DNA of 64,000 nt from Pedobacter steynii. Lineage in GTDB: Bacteria > Bacteroidota > Bacteroidia > Sphingobacteriales > Sphingobacteriaceae. The notes under the pieces were generated by a model. It was not told the DNA's origin. It saw nothing but the letters and a program-made list of their open reading frames with translations, and made no database searches. Of the stretch, positions 15,398 to 23,825 are shown one piece after another; within the stretch, counting starts at the first letter, position 1; the number at the start of each line of letters is the position of its first letter. The DNA is taken from contig NZ_FNGY01000003.1 in assembly GCF_900103665.1 (NCBI RefSeq), forward strand, positions 434,001 through 498,000. The letters are read 5' to 3'. Position numbers and translations under genes: made by a program.

Positions 15398-17413
15398 TTA
15401 TTTAGTTATCAATTTTAATGCTTCATCAACAGTAGCTACTGGCAACTGGCATACTTTATTTCGGCAAATATAGATTTTTGTTTCAATGCTTCCCTTATCT
15501 TTTAACAAAGGAAGTGTTGAATTTGTTCCTGACAGTATAATTTTATTGGGAATATAACGACTATTAATTTCTTTTTTCAGCATTCCTGCACTTTCCCCTG
15601 TAATGGCGATCTCATTTACACCGAACACTTCGTTTAACAACTGAATGGCCCAATTCGAGTAGGCAGAACCATAAGTTTTAATCTGTGGCTGAACTGCAGC
15701 CAGCATTGCAGCCGCCTGATTTACATAACGTTCCTCGTCAAAAAGCAGGCCCAAAGTATGTAAATTTTGCGCCATAACGGAATTCGAGGCAGGGATTACA
15801 TTGTCCATAATCTCATGTTTCCTGGCAATTAGCGCCTCCCCACCGGAGGACGTATAAAAAAACATCGGGCTTTCAGGATCTGCAAAATTTGCGATGACCT
15901 GATCAGTCAGCTGTTTGGCTTCATTTAACCATTTTTCATCAAAATCAGTCTGATATAAAGCGATCAGGGCTTCGATAAAAAACGCATAGTCATCGAGGAA
16001 ACCTGAAATCGTTGCTTTTCCACTTTTGAAATTCCGGAATAGCGTCCCTTCAGGAGTTTTTAACTTATCGAGGATAAAATCAGCTGCTCTTTTGGCCATC
16101 TGATAGTATTCCTTTTGATCAAAGATCTCTGAACTTTCTGCCAGCGCTTTAATCGCCATCGCATTCCAGGCGGTCAGACATTTATCATCCAACCCAGGTC
16201 GTACCCTTTTCCCCCTTTGCATCAGGAGTTTCAGTTTGAGCTCACTGATCTTCTGTTTCAGTTCTTCAGGATCAATTCCCCTATCGACAGCAAATTCTTC
16301 ATCGGTCTGTTTTCTTAGCAGGATATTGGTCTGCTCCTCTTCCCAGTTTCCTTCTTCAGAAATGTGATAATAAGCAATCAGCAAAGCCTGATCCTCCAAA
16401 CTCATGGTTTCGAGTTCTGCCTTATCCCAGACATAAAACTTTCCTTCTATACCTTCACTATCTGCATCCAGTGCCGAATAGAACAAACCTTCGGCCGAAG
16501 TCATCTCCCTCGCCAACCAGGCTATTGTTTCCTCTGCCACCTCCTTAAACAAAGGCAGGCGGTTATATTGATAGGCTTCCGCATATAGACTAATCAGTTG
16601 AGCATTGTCATACAACATTTTCTCAAAATGAGGAACATGCCAGTTTCCGTCTACGGAATACCGTGCAAAACCACCAGCAATCTGATCATAAATCCCTCCC
16701 AGGGCCATTTTTTCCAGCGTTAAAAGTGTAGCCGCATAGGTGTCCTGATCCTCAGCAAGAAAACTGTAACGAAGCATAAATTGCCAGTTATTGGGCATCG
16801 GGAATTTAGGAGCACGGTTATATCCACCTTCAGACAGATCAAAATATTGTTTCCAGGGTGCCACCACCTCGGTAAGGTGTTCCTGTGTATAGCTTTCTCT
16901 TTTTAGGTTTGGAATGATTTTCTCCGCATTCCTGATCCCGTCCGTCAGGCGATCGGCATATTGTATTGCTTTATCTGGTTCATGTTGCCAAAGATCGGCT
17001 ACATTTTCCAAAATATTTATCCAGTCGTCCTTTTTGAAATAGGTTCCTCCATAAATCGGTCTTTGATCTGGCAAACATAAACAGTTCAATGGCCAGCCTC
17101 CGCTGCCGGTCATCAGTTGAATGGCCAGCATATAAATCTGATCGATATCCGGACGTTCTTCCCGGTCTACTTTAATACAGATAAAATGACGGTTCATTAC
17201 TTTAGCAACCTCTTGGTTTTCAAAACTCTCCCGCTCCATCACATGACACCAATGGCAAGCGGAATAACCAATACTCACCAGAATCAGTTTATTTTCCTTC
17301 TTTGCTTTCTCCAGAGCTTCCCTTCCCCATTCATACCAGTTCACCGGATTATGGGCATGTTGTAATAAATAAGGCGAAGAAGCTTTAATCAGACTGTTAG
17401 GTTCCATATTCAT
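15398..17413 (-). CDS. YyaL/SPATA20-type thioredoxin-domain protein (DUF255)
   Basis: 671 aa. The N-terminal thioredoxin-like domain (about 5-165) carries [30 protein letters not shown] with the CxxC pair, and [13 protein letters not shown], all hallmarks of the family. The remainder is an (alpha/alpha)6 toroid like N-acylglucosamine 2-epimerases, with [13 protein letters not shown] and [11 protein letters not shown]. Biochemical role is not settled for any bacterial member; a redox or sugar-modifying activity is often guessed. It is upstream of and probably co-transcribed with the SlyD-like gene. The start MNMEPN allows two nearby ATGs, and the choice alters only two residues. Confidence 0.92.
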   Translation of the reverse strand: MNMEPNSLIKASSPYLLQHAHNPVNWYEWGREALEKAKKENKLILVSIGYSACHWCHVMERESFENQEVAKVMNRHFICIKVDREERPDIDQIYMLAIQLMTGSGGWPLNCLCLPDQRPIYGGTYFKKDDWINILENVADLWQHEPDKAIQYADRLTDGIRNAEKIIPNLKRESYTQEHLTEVVAPWKQYFDLSEGGYNRAPKFPMPNNWQFMLRYSFLAEDQDTYAATLLTLEKMALGGIYDQIAGGFARYSVDGNWHVPHFEKMLYDNAQLISLYAEAYQYNRLPLFKEVAEETIAWLAREMTSAEGLFYSALDADSEGIEGKFYVWDKAELETMSLEDQALLIAYYHISEEGNWEEEQTNILLRKQTDEEFAVDRGIDPEELKQKISELKLKLLMQRGKRVRPGLDDKCLTAWNAMAIKALAESSEIFDQKEYYQMAKRAADFILDKLKTPEGTLFRNFKSGKATISGFLDDYAFFIEALIALYQTDFDEKWLNEAKQLTDQVIANFADPESPMFFYTSSGGEALIARKHEIMDNVIPASNSVMAQNLHTLGLLFDEERYVNQAAAMLAAVQPQIKTYGSAYSNWAIQLLNEVFGVNEIAITGESAGMLKKEINSRYIPNKIILSGTNSTLPLLKDKGSIETKIYICRNKVCQLPVATVDEALKLITK

Positions 17414-17518
17414 CCTATAAAGGTAAAAAGATAAGAATCTCCATTATTTTTTATTCCACAAAATGACAGAAAACACGATTGAGGGTGATATCTTTAAAGA
17501 TAATTTATTCCCAACAAC

Positions 17519-17701
17519 ATGATCAGATTAAATAAAGACACGCCATCAGAGGTATTACAAGAAGTAAAGAAAGGCGATTTAGTGACGGATACCTTCAGTA
17601 AAACTGGTCTTGTGGAAGAGATAGAAACTTCTGACGATGGGCTATATAAGATTTACAGCTTTCATCTGGTTACCGGGAGAACAATTACAGTTAAAAAGTA
17701 A
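17519..17701 (+). CDS. Small hypothetical protein, 60 aa
   Basis: A short charged protein (MIRLNKDTPSEVLQEV... ending TGRTITVKK) with a predicted SH3-like or KOW-like beta pattern; family not recognised. A palindromic TATCTTTAAAGATA lies at 17489-17502 and contains a near -7 box (TATCTTTA), which would give a leader of about 15 bases. The next gene begins 11 bases later on the same strand, suggesting an operon with the membrane protein and dipeptide epimerase. Confidence 0.5.
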   Translation: MIRLNKDTPSEVLQEVKKGDLVTDTFSKTGLVEEIETSDDGLYKIYSFHLVTGRTITVKK

Positions 17702-17712
17702 GCGATGAAAAA

Positions 17713-18222
17713 ATGAGATATGCAAGAGGTATCCTGTATGTGATTTACTTTCTGATCTATTTGCCAGTGGTCATTCTGGGAATGATGATCCTTTTCGTCT
17801 GTATGTTATGGCGAATTTTCCCTGACGCCCAGGAAAACCGTCTTTTCAGGCAAGAATACCAGGAATTCCTGCTATCCATTGAAGGAAAATCCTTTTTTTG
17901 CTATAACAATAACACAAGAAGTCAGCTTTTTATTGAGGCCATTGTTTTGCCGGTTTTAAGCCCTGAGGTCAACGTCATTTTTCTAAATGGAAAGACACCG
18001 GAATCAGATTTCAGCCGGAGATTTATTTCCCAAATGCTTTATGGCATTAACGATCGAACCGGCTTCCCTTACCTCCTGAAGGTGGTCAACGGAGAAGTGC
18101 TGGACCAGTCTGCCAACAATGAACTTTTCAATACATTTAACCAGAACAAAGCACCTGATCAATTGTTACACAAGATCAATGCATTCTACCAGTCCCCGGA
18201 ACATAAAGCCATCAGCTCATGA
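17713..18222 (+). CDS. Hypothetical protein with N-terminal membrane helix
   Basis: 169 aa. Residues 5-33 form one long hydrophobic helix (YVIYFLIYLPVVILGMMIL), followed by a soluble domain of about 130 residues without signal cleavage site. The soluble part has no motif I recognise. Its last four bases overlap the start of the dipeptide epimerase gene (ATGA, 18219-18222), so the two are translationally coupled, and the small 17519 gene lies just upstream. A role in the same peptide pathway is possible but not shown. Confidence 0.6.
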   Translation: MRYARGILYVIYFLIYLPVVILGMMILFVCMLWRIFPDAQENRLFRQEYQEFLLSIEGKSFFCYNNNTRSQLFIEAIVLPVLSPEVNVIFLNGKTPESDFSRRFISQMLYGINDRTGFPYLLKVVNGEVLDQSANNELFNTFNQNKAPDQLLHKINAFYQSPEHKAISS

Positions 18223-19316
18223 AAATCACTCATACCGAAATTTACCGCTTTAGCATCCCCATGGAGCCTTTTGTCATTGCGACAGGTACCATGCATTTTG
18301 CACAAAATGTACTCATCCGTATTTATACGGATTCCGGCATTCATGGTGTTGGTGAGTGTTCTGCTTTCCCGATGATTGTCGGCGAGACACAGGAAACCTG
18401 TCTGGCCATGGCTAAAGATTTCGCAAAGATTCTGATTGGTAAAGATCCGCTGGACATTCCTGAAAGAATGAATGACCTTCTGGGGTATGCAGCCCATAAT
18501 GGGACCATAAAGAGTGCTTTTGATATGGCTTTATTTGACATTGCAGCCAAACACGCCGACCTTCCTTTGTACCGCTTTCTGGGAGGCCAGAAAAGAAGTG
18601 TAGAAACAGACATGACCATTGGCATTGACAGTCCTGAGAACATGGCCCTTTCGGCCTTAAAATACCGACAGCAAGGCTGTCGTATCCTGAAGATTAAACT
18701 CGGAAAAAAGGTCCATGAAGATATAGAAAGAGTTGCACAGATCCGAAAAGCAGTAGGCCCGGAGATGAGTATACGTCTGGATGCCAATCAGGGATGGAAT
18801 TTTGACGATGCCTTATATGCATTAGGCGCTTTAGCTCCTTTTAATATTGAATTCTGTGAGCAGCCCATGCGGACCTGGTTCGACGATAGGTTACCAGAGC
18901 TCAAAGCAAATTCCCCCATCAAACTCATGGCCGACGAGAGTTGCTACAACCACCATGATGCCCGTAAACTGATCAATAGTCAGTCCTGCGAGTACCTGAA
19001 TATCAAGTTTTCAAAATCCGGTGGCATCCTTGAGGCGCAAAAAATCCATGAGATTGCTTTGCAAACGGGTACAAAATGTATGATTGGAAGTATGCTGGAA
19101 AGCAGGATTGCCCTGACTGCAAACCTTCATTTTGCTTTATCCAGTCCGAATGTAGTCTTCTTTGATCTGGACACTTGTTTACTGGGACATTTAGTTGACC
19201 CGGTAATTGGTGGATTAACCTACGACGGCTTCTTTCTCGATGTTCCTGAAAATTCCGGAATCGGTGCAGATGCAGATCCGGCTTTCCTGAAAACCTGCGA
19301 GCAGTGGATCGTATAA
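18219..19316 (+). CDS. Dipeptide epimerase, enolase superfamily (L-Ala-D/L-Glu epimerase-like)
   Basis: 365 aa, complete muconate-lactonising-enzyme subgroup protein. An N-terminal capping domain (1-115) is followed by a TIM barrel. Catalytic and metal residues are all visible: K158-x-K160 (LKIK), metal ligands D188 (RLDAN), E214 (CEQP) and D239 (ADES), and the opposite acid/base K263 or K266 in NIKFSKSGG. D316-x-D318 near the C-terminus is the DxD motif that grips the dipeptide amino group and marks dipeptide epimerases. It would interconvert stereoisomers such as L-Ala-D-Glu from murein. M19 and M20 dipeptidases and a GH25 lysozyme encoded nearby fit murein peptide use. Confidence 0.9.
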   Translation: MKITHTEIYRFSIPMEPFVIATGTMHFAQNVLIRIYTDSGIHGVGECSAFPMIVGETQETCLAMAKDFAKILIGKDPLDIPERMNDLLGYAAHNGTIKSAFDMALFDIAAKHADLPLYRFLGGQKRSVETDMTIGIDSPENMALSALKYRQQGCRILKIKLGKKVHEDIERVAQIRKAVGPEMSIRLDANQGWNFDDALYALGALAPFNIEFCEQPMRTWFDDRLPELKANSPIKLMADESCYNHHDARKLINSQSCEYLNIKFSKSGGILEAQKIHEIALQTGTKCMIGSMLESRIALTANLHFALSSPNVVFFDLDTCLLGHLVDPVIGGLTYDGFFLDVPENSGIGADADPAFLKTCEQWIV

Positions 19317-19396
19317 AACGTCTCCCCTAAAGAATGATATTCTTCTGCAGTCAGCTTGTCAAGCATGTTGACCTGGATCATAATTTTCTCATTCAT
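19220..19396 (-). CDS. Possible 58-aa ORF with a strong Shine-Dalgarno, partly antisense to the epimerase gene
   Basis: On the minus strand AGGAGGT (19400-19406) precedes ATG at 19396 by three bases. This is a near-perfect ribosome-binding site in a genome region where such sites are rare. The frame reads MNEKIMIQVNMLDKLTAEEY and continues for 58 codons, but the second half (below 19317) is antisense to the end of the epimerase gene. The N-terminal 27 residues look protein-like, the rest does not. It may be a short real peptide or the surviving 5' end of a truncated gene. It is divergent from the marR-type gene, with the dyad operator in between. Confidence 0.3.
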   Translation of the reverse strand: MNEKIMIQVNMLDKLTAEEYHSLGETFYTIHCSQVFRKAGSASAPIPEFSGTSRKKPS

Positions 19397-19478
19397 ACTA
19401 CCTCCTTTCTACAATATTAACAAAATCAACCCAAACATTTTCCACAGCCCTTGTTATTCCAAAACAAACTCATTAATT

Positions 19479-19497
19479 TAGTAAACTAAGTTTACTA
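19479..19497. promoter_or_regulatory. 19-bp perfect palindrome, probable MarR operator
   Basis: TAGTAAACT (19479-19487), a central A, and AGTTTACTA (19489-19497) form a perfect 9-1-9 dyad. It is 38 bases before the MarR-family start at 19536 and 83 bases from the divergent SD-bearing ORF. Length and position match autoregulatory MarR sites. The protein-DNA match is inferred. Confidence 0.6.
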
Positions 19498-19535
19498 TAG
19501 ATCCAATATTGAACTAATCATCCCTAAAAACCCCG

Positions 19536-20009
19536 ATGGAAGACCACCAAAAACACGCTGTTATCTTCAAACAGCTATACGTTCTCAAAAAGCTCACGGA
19601 CGATTGGGGCGACAAAAACATTTGCAATCTCCACCAACCACATTTCAATATGGCATTTATGCCTTTTTTCATGGCTGTCGGCCTGAATGGGAAATCAAGC
19701 AGTGCCATTGCAGCAAACCTGAAAGTCAGCAGACAGGCAGCCGGAAAAATCATGAAGGAATTAGAACAAACCGGATTGATTAAAGTAGAAAAGAGTGCAA
19801 CAGATGCCCGCGCAAACCTACTGGAACTTACGGAAGCAGGCAGAGCCTTCTATCTTCAGGTAACCGAACAATCAGCCTTACTGGCGAGAAAGTATGTAAA
19901 ACTGATTGGAAAGAAACAACTGGAAATGATGACAGAGACAATGGAGAAAATGATCCATTTCCATGAAAAATTAAACCATTGCCATAACCTGGGAGGAACG
20001 CAAGGCTAA
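19536..20009 (+). CDS. MarR-family transcriptional regulator
   Basis: 157 aa with a winged helix: SSSAIAANLKVSRQAAGKIMKEL is the recognition region (about 54-76), followed by GLIKVEKSATDARANLLELTEAG, where the DAR-x-N-x4-LT segment is the MarR wing. N- and C-terminal helices form the dimer. Ligand unknown. The perfect 19-bp dyad at 19479-19497 is the likely operator, so it probably represses itself and perhaps the divergent ORF. The last four bases overlap the convergent GH25 gene. Confidence 0.87.
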   Translation: MEDHQKHAVIFKQLYVLKKLTDDWGDKNICNLHQPHFNMAFMPFFMAVGLNGKSSSAIAANLKVSRQAAGKIMKELEQTGLIKVEKSATDARANLLELTEAGRAFYLQVTEQSALLARKYVKLIGKKQLEMMTETMEKMIHFHEKLNHCHNLGGTQG

Positions 20010-20929
20010 TAGCTGAGGATTCTGGGAATCCTTAAGCGTTCAAACGCCGTACTATCTCCATTAAAAGCATTAAAATCGACCACATGGTTGATTCCGGTAA
20101 TACGGGCTTTATCAGAATGTTGCCAGAATGACCAATTGGTATCACTGCTCACTTTCAGTTTCGCCTGATGATAATGTGCAATCCATAGGGGATATTCATC
20201 AAAATGGCCTTTCAGGTAGTCTTTATAAAAGGTTAGGCCGGAATAAATCATTGGTTTTACCTTTGTCCTCTTTTCCACATAGCTGATAAATTCCTGAAGC
20301 TCCTTGCGCATATTGGCAGGTGCAACTCCATTCAACTGCTCAACATCTACTACCGGAGGTAAATCCCCCTCTTCGAACTTCACCGTTTGAAGGAAGAATT
20401 TAGCCTGCCATTCGCCCGATTTCTGAGGCCTGAAGAAATGATAGGCACCGCAAATAACTCCCGCTTTTGCCGCTTCTCTCCAGTTGCGCTGGAAATAGGG
20501 ATCAACGCTTAATATCCCCTCGGTTGCTTTGATAAAAGCAAATTTCACCTGCACCTCATCCTCTTTCATCGCCTTTACCTTCTTCCAGTCGATCTTTCCC
20601 TGATAATAAGAAACGTCAATGCCGTGAATGCTGTATTTCTTGGGAATTCGAATATCAAAGCTGGAATAGGTCCTGTAATTGGGATCCTGGCCCCAATCTT
20701 TGATCCAGCGCCAGGTTGAGGTAAAGCCTTTAATCACATATCCATAATAAAATGGAGAAAGCAGAACGAGTAAAAGTCCGGCAATAGCTATTTTCCATTC
20801 CATCGCCAAGGGCTTTTTCTTCTTCGTCACCTTTCTTTTTGCAACAGGTCTTTTTCCTGGAATCGCTGGTTTTGCAGTTCTGGTTGTTTTTCTGGGTGCA
20901 GGAGGCTTCGGTGGAACTAATGGCGGCAT
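20006..20929 (-). CDS. Membrane-anchored GH25 lysozyme (muramidase)
   Basis: 307 aa from the ATG at 20929. A longer frame would need a TTG start at 20944 that falls in the upstream terminator, so the ATG is chosen. A Lys/Pro/Arg-rich cytoplasmic tail (about 40 residues) leads to one membrane helix (about 46-65), then a GH25 barrel in the periplasm. Seen: GIDVSYYQG with the conserved first Asp, KATEG, GAYHFFRP, and VVDVEQL with the catalytic DxE pair. GH25 enzymes cleave the MurNAc-GlcNAc bond of peptidoglycan. The long basic N-terminus with PKPPAPRKTTRTAK is unusual. The M20 dipeptidase gene lies upstream on the same strand but a terminator separates them. Confidence 0.9.
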   Translation of the reverse strand: MPPLVPPKPPAPRKTTRTAKPAIPGKRPVAKRKVTKKKKPLAMEWKIAIAGLLLVLLSPFYYGYVIKGFTSTWRWIKDWGQDPNYRTYSSFDIRIPKKYSIHGIDVSYYQGKIDWKKVKAMKEDEVQVKFAFIKATEGILSVDPYFQRNWREAAKAGVICGAYHFFRPQKSGEWQAKFFLQTVKFEEGDLPPVVDVEQLNGVAPANMRKELQEFISYVEKRTKVKPMIYSGLTFYKDYLKGHFDEYPLWIAHYHQAKLKVSSDTNWSFWQHSDKARITGINHVVDFNAFNGDSTAFERLRIPRILSY

Positions 20930-20942
20930 GCCGTAAAAATAC

Positions 20943-20971
20943 AAAAGGGCAACCGATTTGGCTGCCCTTTT
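20943..20971 (-). terminator. Intrinsic terminator after the M20 dipeptidase gene
   Basis: AAAAGGGCA (20943-20951) pairs with TGCCCTTTT (20963-20971). On the minus strand the stem ends in a short T run, 36 bases beyond the M20 stop. It lies directly upstream of the GH25 gene, so that gene needs its own promoter or read-through. Confidence 0.65.
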
Positions 20972-21006
20972 TTCAATAACTGTATATTCCTTTTAAAATC
21001 AAGAAC

Positions 21007-22377
21007 TTATTTACTCAACTCCGCAAAATATTTGTGGAATAAAGGCAAGGTTTCAATTCCTTTATAATAGTTAAAGATATCATATTTCTCATTTGGAGAG
21101 TGCAAAGCATCGCTATCTAAGCCAAATCCGAACAATACCGATTTAATACCCAGTGCGCTTTCGAATAAGGCAACGATAGGAATACTGCCACCACCCCTTG
21201 TCGGAATTGGTTTCTTACCAAATGAATCCAGGATTGCCTGTTCTGCAGCACGATAAGCAATGCTGTCTGTAGGCGTAACTACTGGTTCACCACCATGATG
21301 AGCGGTAACTTTTACCTTCACAAAATCAGGAGCGATGCTTTCAAAATGCTTTGTAAAAATGGCAGAGATTTCTTCAGAAGTCTGGTTAGGAACCAAACGC
21401 ATAGAGATCTTTGCATTTGCTTTTGAAGGCAATACGGTTTTGGCTCCTTCGCCGATATAACCACTCCAGATTCCATTAACCTCCAAAGTAGGTCTGGTTC
21501 CGGTACGCTCTAAAGTAGAAAAACCTTTCTCTCCCCATTCTGCGCTGATGTCCAGGTCTTCTTTATATTCATTCAGGTCGAAAGGGGCTGAATTTAATGC
21601 AGTTCTTTCTTCCTCAGACAATTCCAGCACCTTATCGTAAAAGGCAGGAATCGTGATGTGGTTGTTTTCATCGTGTAATGAAGCAATCATCTTACACAAA
21701 ATGGTAGCCGGGTTTGCTACAGCACCACCGTAAACTCCGGAGTGCAAATCGCGGTTTGGACCAACAACTTCCACTTCCATATAAGCCAGACCACGTAGAC
21801 CTGTTTCTATAGAAGGATTTTCCATGCTGATCATTGAAGTATCAGAGATCAGGACCACATCTGCTTTCAAACGCCCGGTATTTGCTTTCACAAAAACCCC
21901 AAGGTTTGCGGAACCCACTTCTTCCTCTCCCTCAATCATAAACTTAACGTTACAGGCCAGGGTATTGGTTTTCATCATCAGCTCAAAAGCTTTTACATGC
22001 ATGTAAAACTGCCCCTTATCATCACAGGCGCCACGTGCATAAATCTTGCCGTCACGCACCGTAGGTTCAAACGGAGGTGTTTTCCAAAGCTCCAAAGGAT
22101 CAGCAGGTTGTACATCGTAATGTCCGTAGATTAAAACGGTAGGTAATTTTTCATCAATGATCTTTTCACCATACACTATCGGATAACCCGCAGTTTCACA
22201 AATCTCTACTTTATCGGCACCTGCGTCTTTCAGTTTCTGGGCAACGAAATCGGCTGTTTTAAGCACATCACCTTTATATTTAGGGTCTGCACTTACCGAT
22301 GGGAAGCGTAATAACTCAAACAACTCGTCTAAAAAACGTTGTTTGTTTTCTTCTACATATTTTTTGATCTCTTGCAT
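21007..22377 (-). CDS. M20-family dipeptidase (CNDP-like)
   Basis: 456 aa, full length for the M20A/CNDP type. Zinc ligands and catalytic residues visible: GHYDVQP (first His and catalytic Asp), ACDDKGQ (bridging Asp), EGEEEVGS (catalytic Glu and ligand Glu), LISDTS (ligand Asp) and DALHSPNE (last His). A lid and dimerisation domain spans about 190-350, with RDLHSGVYGG. It hydrolyses dipeptides or short peptides in the cytoplasm, as no signal peptide is present. It follows a terminator-bounded unit and has about 200 bases of untranscribed-looking DNA upstream. With M19 and the dipeptide epimerase it enlarges the local peptide-utilisation set. Confidence 0.93.
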   Translation of the reverse strand: MQEIKKYVEENKQRFLDELFELLRFPSVSADPKYKGDVLKTADFVAQKLKDAGADKVEICETAGYPIVYGEKIIDEKLPTVLIYGHYDVQPADPLELWKTPPFEPTVRDGKIYARGACDDKGQFYMHVKAFELMMKTNTLACNVKFMIEGEEEVGSANLGVFVKANTGRLKADVVLISDTSMISMENPSIETGLRGLAYMEVEVVGPNRDLHSGVYGGAVANPATILCKMIASLHDENNHITIPAFYDKVLELSEEERTALNSAPFDLNEYKEDLDISAEWGEKGFSTLERTGTRPTLEVNGIWSGYIGEGAKTVLPSKANAKISMRLVPNQTSEEISAIFTKHFESIAPDFVKVKVTAHHGGEPVVTPTDSIAYRAAEQAILDSFGKKPIPTRGGGSIPIVALFESALGIKSVLFGFGLDSDALHSPNEKYDIFNYYKGIETLPLFHKYFAELSK

Positions 22378-22594
22378 AACAAATGATTATTTACAAATAT
22401 AATTTAAGTTAGTCCAAATCCACTTTTAGCATATTATGAAGAAACAACAGCCATCATTTAAATACACTTAGAGACTGTTTTCATTAATATCTGCTATAAA
22501 AAGAAGCTTTAGTTTGTACTGCAAAACTAGGTAAATTATCGTATTTCATGGTAATAACAGTTTAATTACGGATTAATTAAACCGTATACCAGTT

Positions 22595-22738
22595 CTAGCT
22601 ATGCTTAATATTTTTTTGGCGATAATAATCTTTAGCCTTTCTAGCGAATGCTTCCAGTTTAGCTTCCATAAATGCTCTTCCCCAAATATTATAGTGGTAA
22701 AAACCATGTTGATAAAATTTAGATGGATAACTAAACGA
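22595..22738 (-). pseudogene. C-terminal relic of an unrecognised gene
   Basis: The minus strand is open for 47 codons with no start codon near the beginning and an in-frame stop (22739-22741) directly upstream. The translation contains FYQHGFYHYNIWGRAFMEAK and ends in a K/Y-rich helix (KAKDYYRQKN). Composition and pattern look like true protein, quite unlike the AT-rich surroundings. The upstream part is missing, replaced by the start region of the plus-strand gene at 22759. I cannot name the family. Confidence 0.45.
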
Positions 22739-22758
22739 TTAATTTTAAATTTACGACC

Positions 22759-23055
22759 ATGACGTATAACGAAGCTCAACAATTAGTTGGGGATTACGAA
22801 CACCTGATCGGTAAAACATCAGCTGTTACAAATAATAAACTAACCAACCTGTTGATCACACCTAAGCCGATCTATGAACATGTGGTAACAATGTTTACTG
22901 CATTAAATGAAAAGATCGATCTGTCATCATTCATTGCACAATACGAAGATTTTGGTGTGTTGATGGTTTATGATTTTGATAAATTTAGGTCAACTGCCAA
23001 TGCCAGTGTTGGAGATTTAGAAATCTATTTAAAAGGAACACCTAATTTGAAATAA
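22759..23055 (+). CDS. Hypothetical protein, 98 aa
   Basis: A small soluble protein, MTYNEAQQLVGDYEHLIGK at its start and GDLEIYLKGTP near its end. It looks like a single alpha/beta domain with no motif I recognise and no signal or membrane segment. It stands alone, flanked by about 250 bases of non-coding DNA downstream. Codon use is like its neighbours. Probably a real gene of unknown role. Confidence 0.55.
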   Translation: MTYNEAQQLVGDYEHLIGKTSAVTNNKLTNLLITPKPIYEHVVTMFTALNEKIDLSSFIAQYEDFGVLMVYDFDKFRSTANASVGDLEIYLKGTPNLK

Positions 23056-23308
23056 CGGATCATTTAACCACAGCCCAAATCAAAACCTCATTAAAGTTAC
23101 ACATTACTAATCAACACTAATACATCAACCGTCTCTTATTCAATGAATGATTAGCGGAGGGTTGCGATTTTCAGCAAGACCCTCCCATTAAATTAACGCG
23201 CGCTGTAGATTTATTGATAGAAGAAACGAGGGAGCATACATCAATCAGTGATTCCGTATAAAAAATAATTCCCTAACTTCGTTTCGAACGCCATTATAGC
23301 AAAATGAA

Positions 23309-23824
23309 ATGCAGGATTTTACAAATGAAACATTAGATATAGACGCGCTGCCGAAGTACGAAGAGGTAGTATTAAATGCAATAAGCAGGAAATACTGGAG
23401 GGTGGCTTTATTAAATATCGCCATTTTCCTGCTCATCCTTGCTGCGGCAATAGGCATGGTCTTGTTTTTTGTAGAAGGATTCAGACCTTACTTATATGTA
23501 ACTACCGGGATTTACCTTCTTTTCAGCATACTTTTAATTGCCCTTTATCGGACCAGTATTAAAAGGATCGGCTATGCGATTAGAGAAAAAGACCTGATTT
23601 ATAAGAGCGGAATCATCTCGATCTCCACTTCCATTATTCCCTTTACCAGAATACAACACATCACCTTAAATGAGGGGATTTTCTCCAGAATGTTTCAATT
23701 GGGCTCCCTTCATGTATTTACTGCCGGAGGTATTTCGGGAAGCATCACTATTCCCGGATTGGACATTAATATGGCAAAGGCAATCAAAGAAGAGCTGAAC
23801 AGACAACTGGCTAAAGTCGATTAA
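23309..23824 (+). CDS. YdbS-like PH-domain membrane protein (bPH2/DUF304)
   Basis: 171 aa. Two adjacent membrane helices (about 32-53 and 59-82) are followed by one bacterial PH-like domain (bPH2): YAIREKDLIYKSGIISISTSIIPFTRIQHI is the family signature, ending in a helix. The pairing with a larger three-bPH2 protein two bases downstream reproduces the B. subtilis ydbS-ydbT arrangement. Those proteins are linked to protection against certain secreted antibiotics and to membrane processes; the biochemical role is unknown. Confidence 0.85.
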   Translation: MQDFTNETLDIDALPKYEEVVLNAISRKYWRVALLNIAIFLLILAAAIGMVLFFVEGFRPYLYVTTGIYLLFSILLIALYRTSIKRIGYAIREKDLIYKSGIISISTSIIPFTRIQHITLNEGIFSRMFQLGSLHVFTAGGISGSITIPGLDINMAKAIKEELNRQLAKVD

Positions 23825-23825
23825 A

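Noticed and set aside
22573..22782. 69-codon minus-strand frame overlapping the start of the 98-aa gene
   Set aside because: Its translation is low-quality, and another minus-strand frame over the same bases (22595-22738) reads as clear protein, so this is a shadow.
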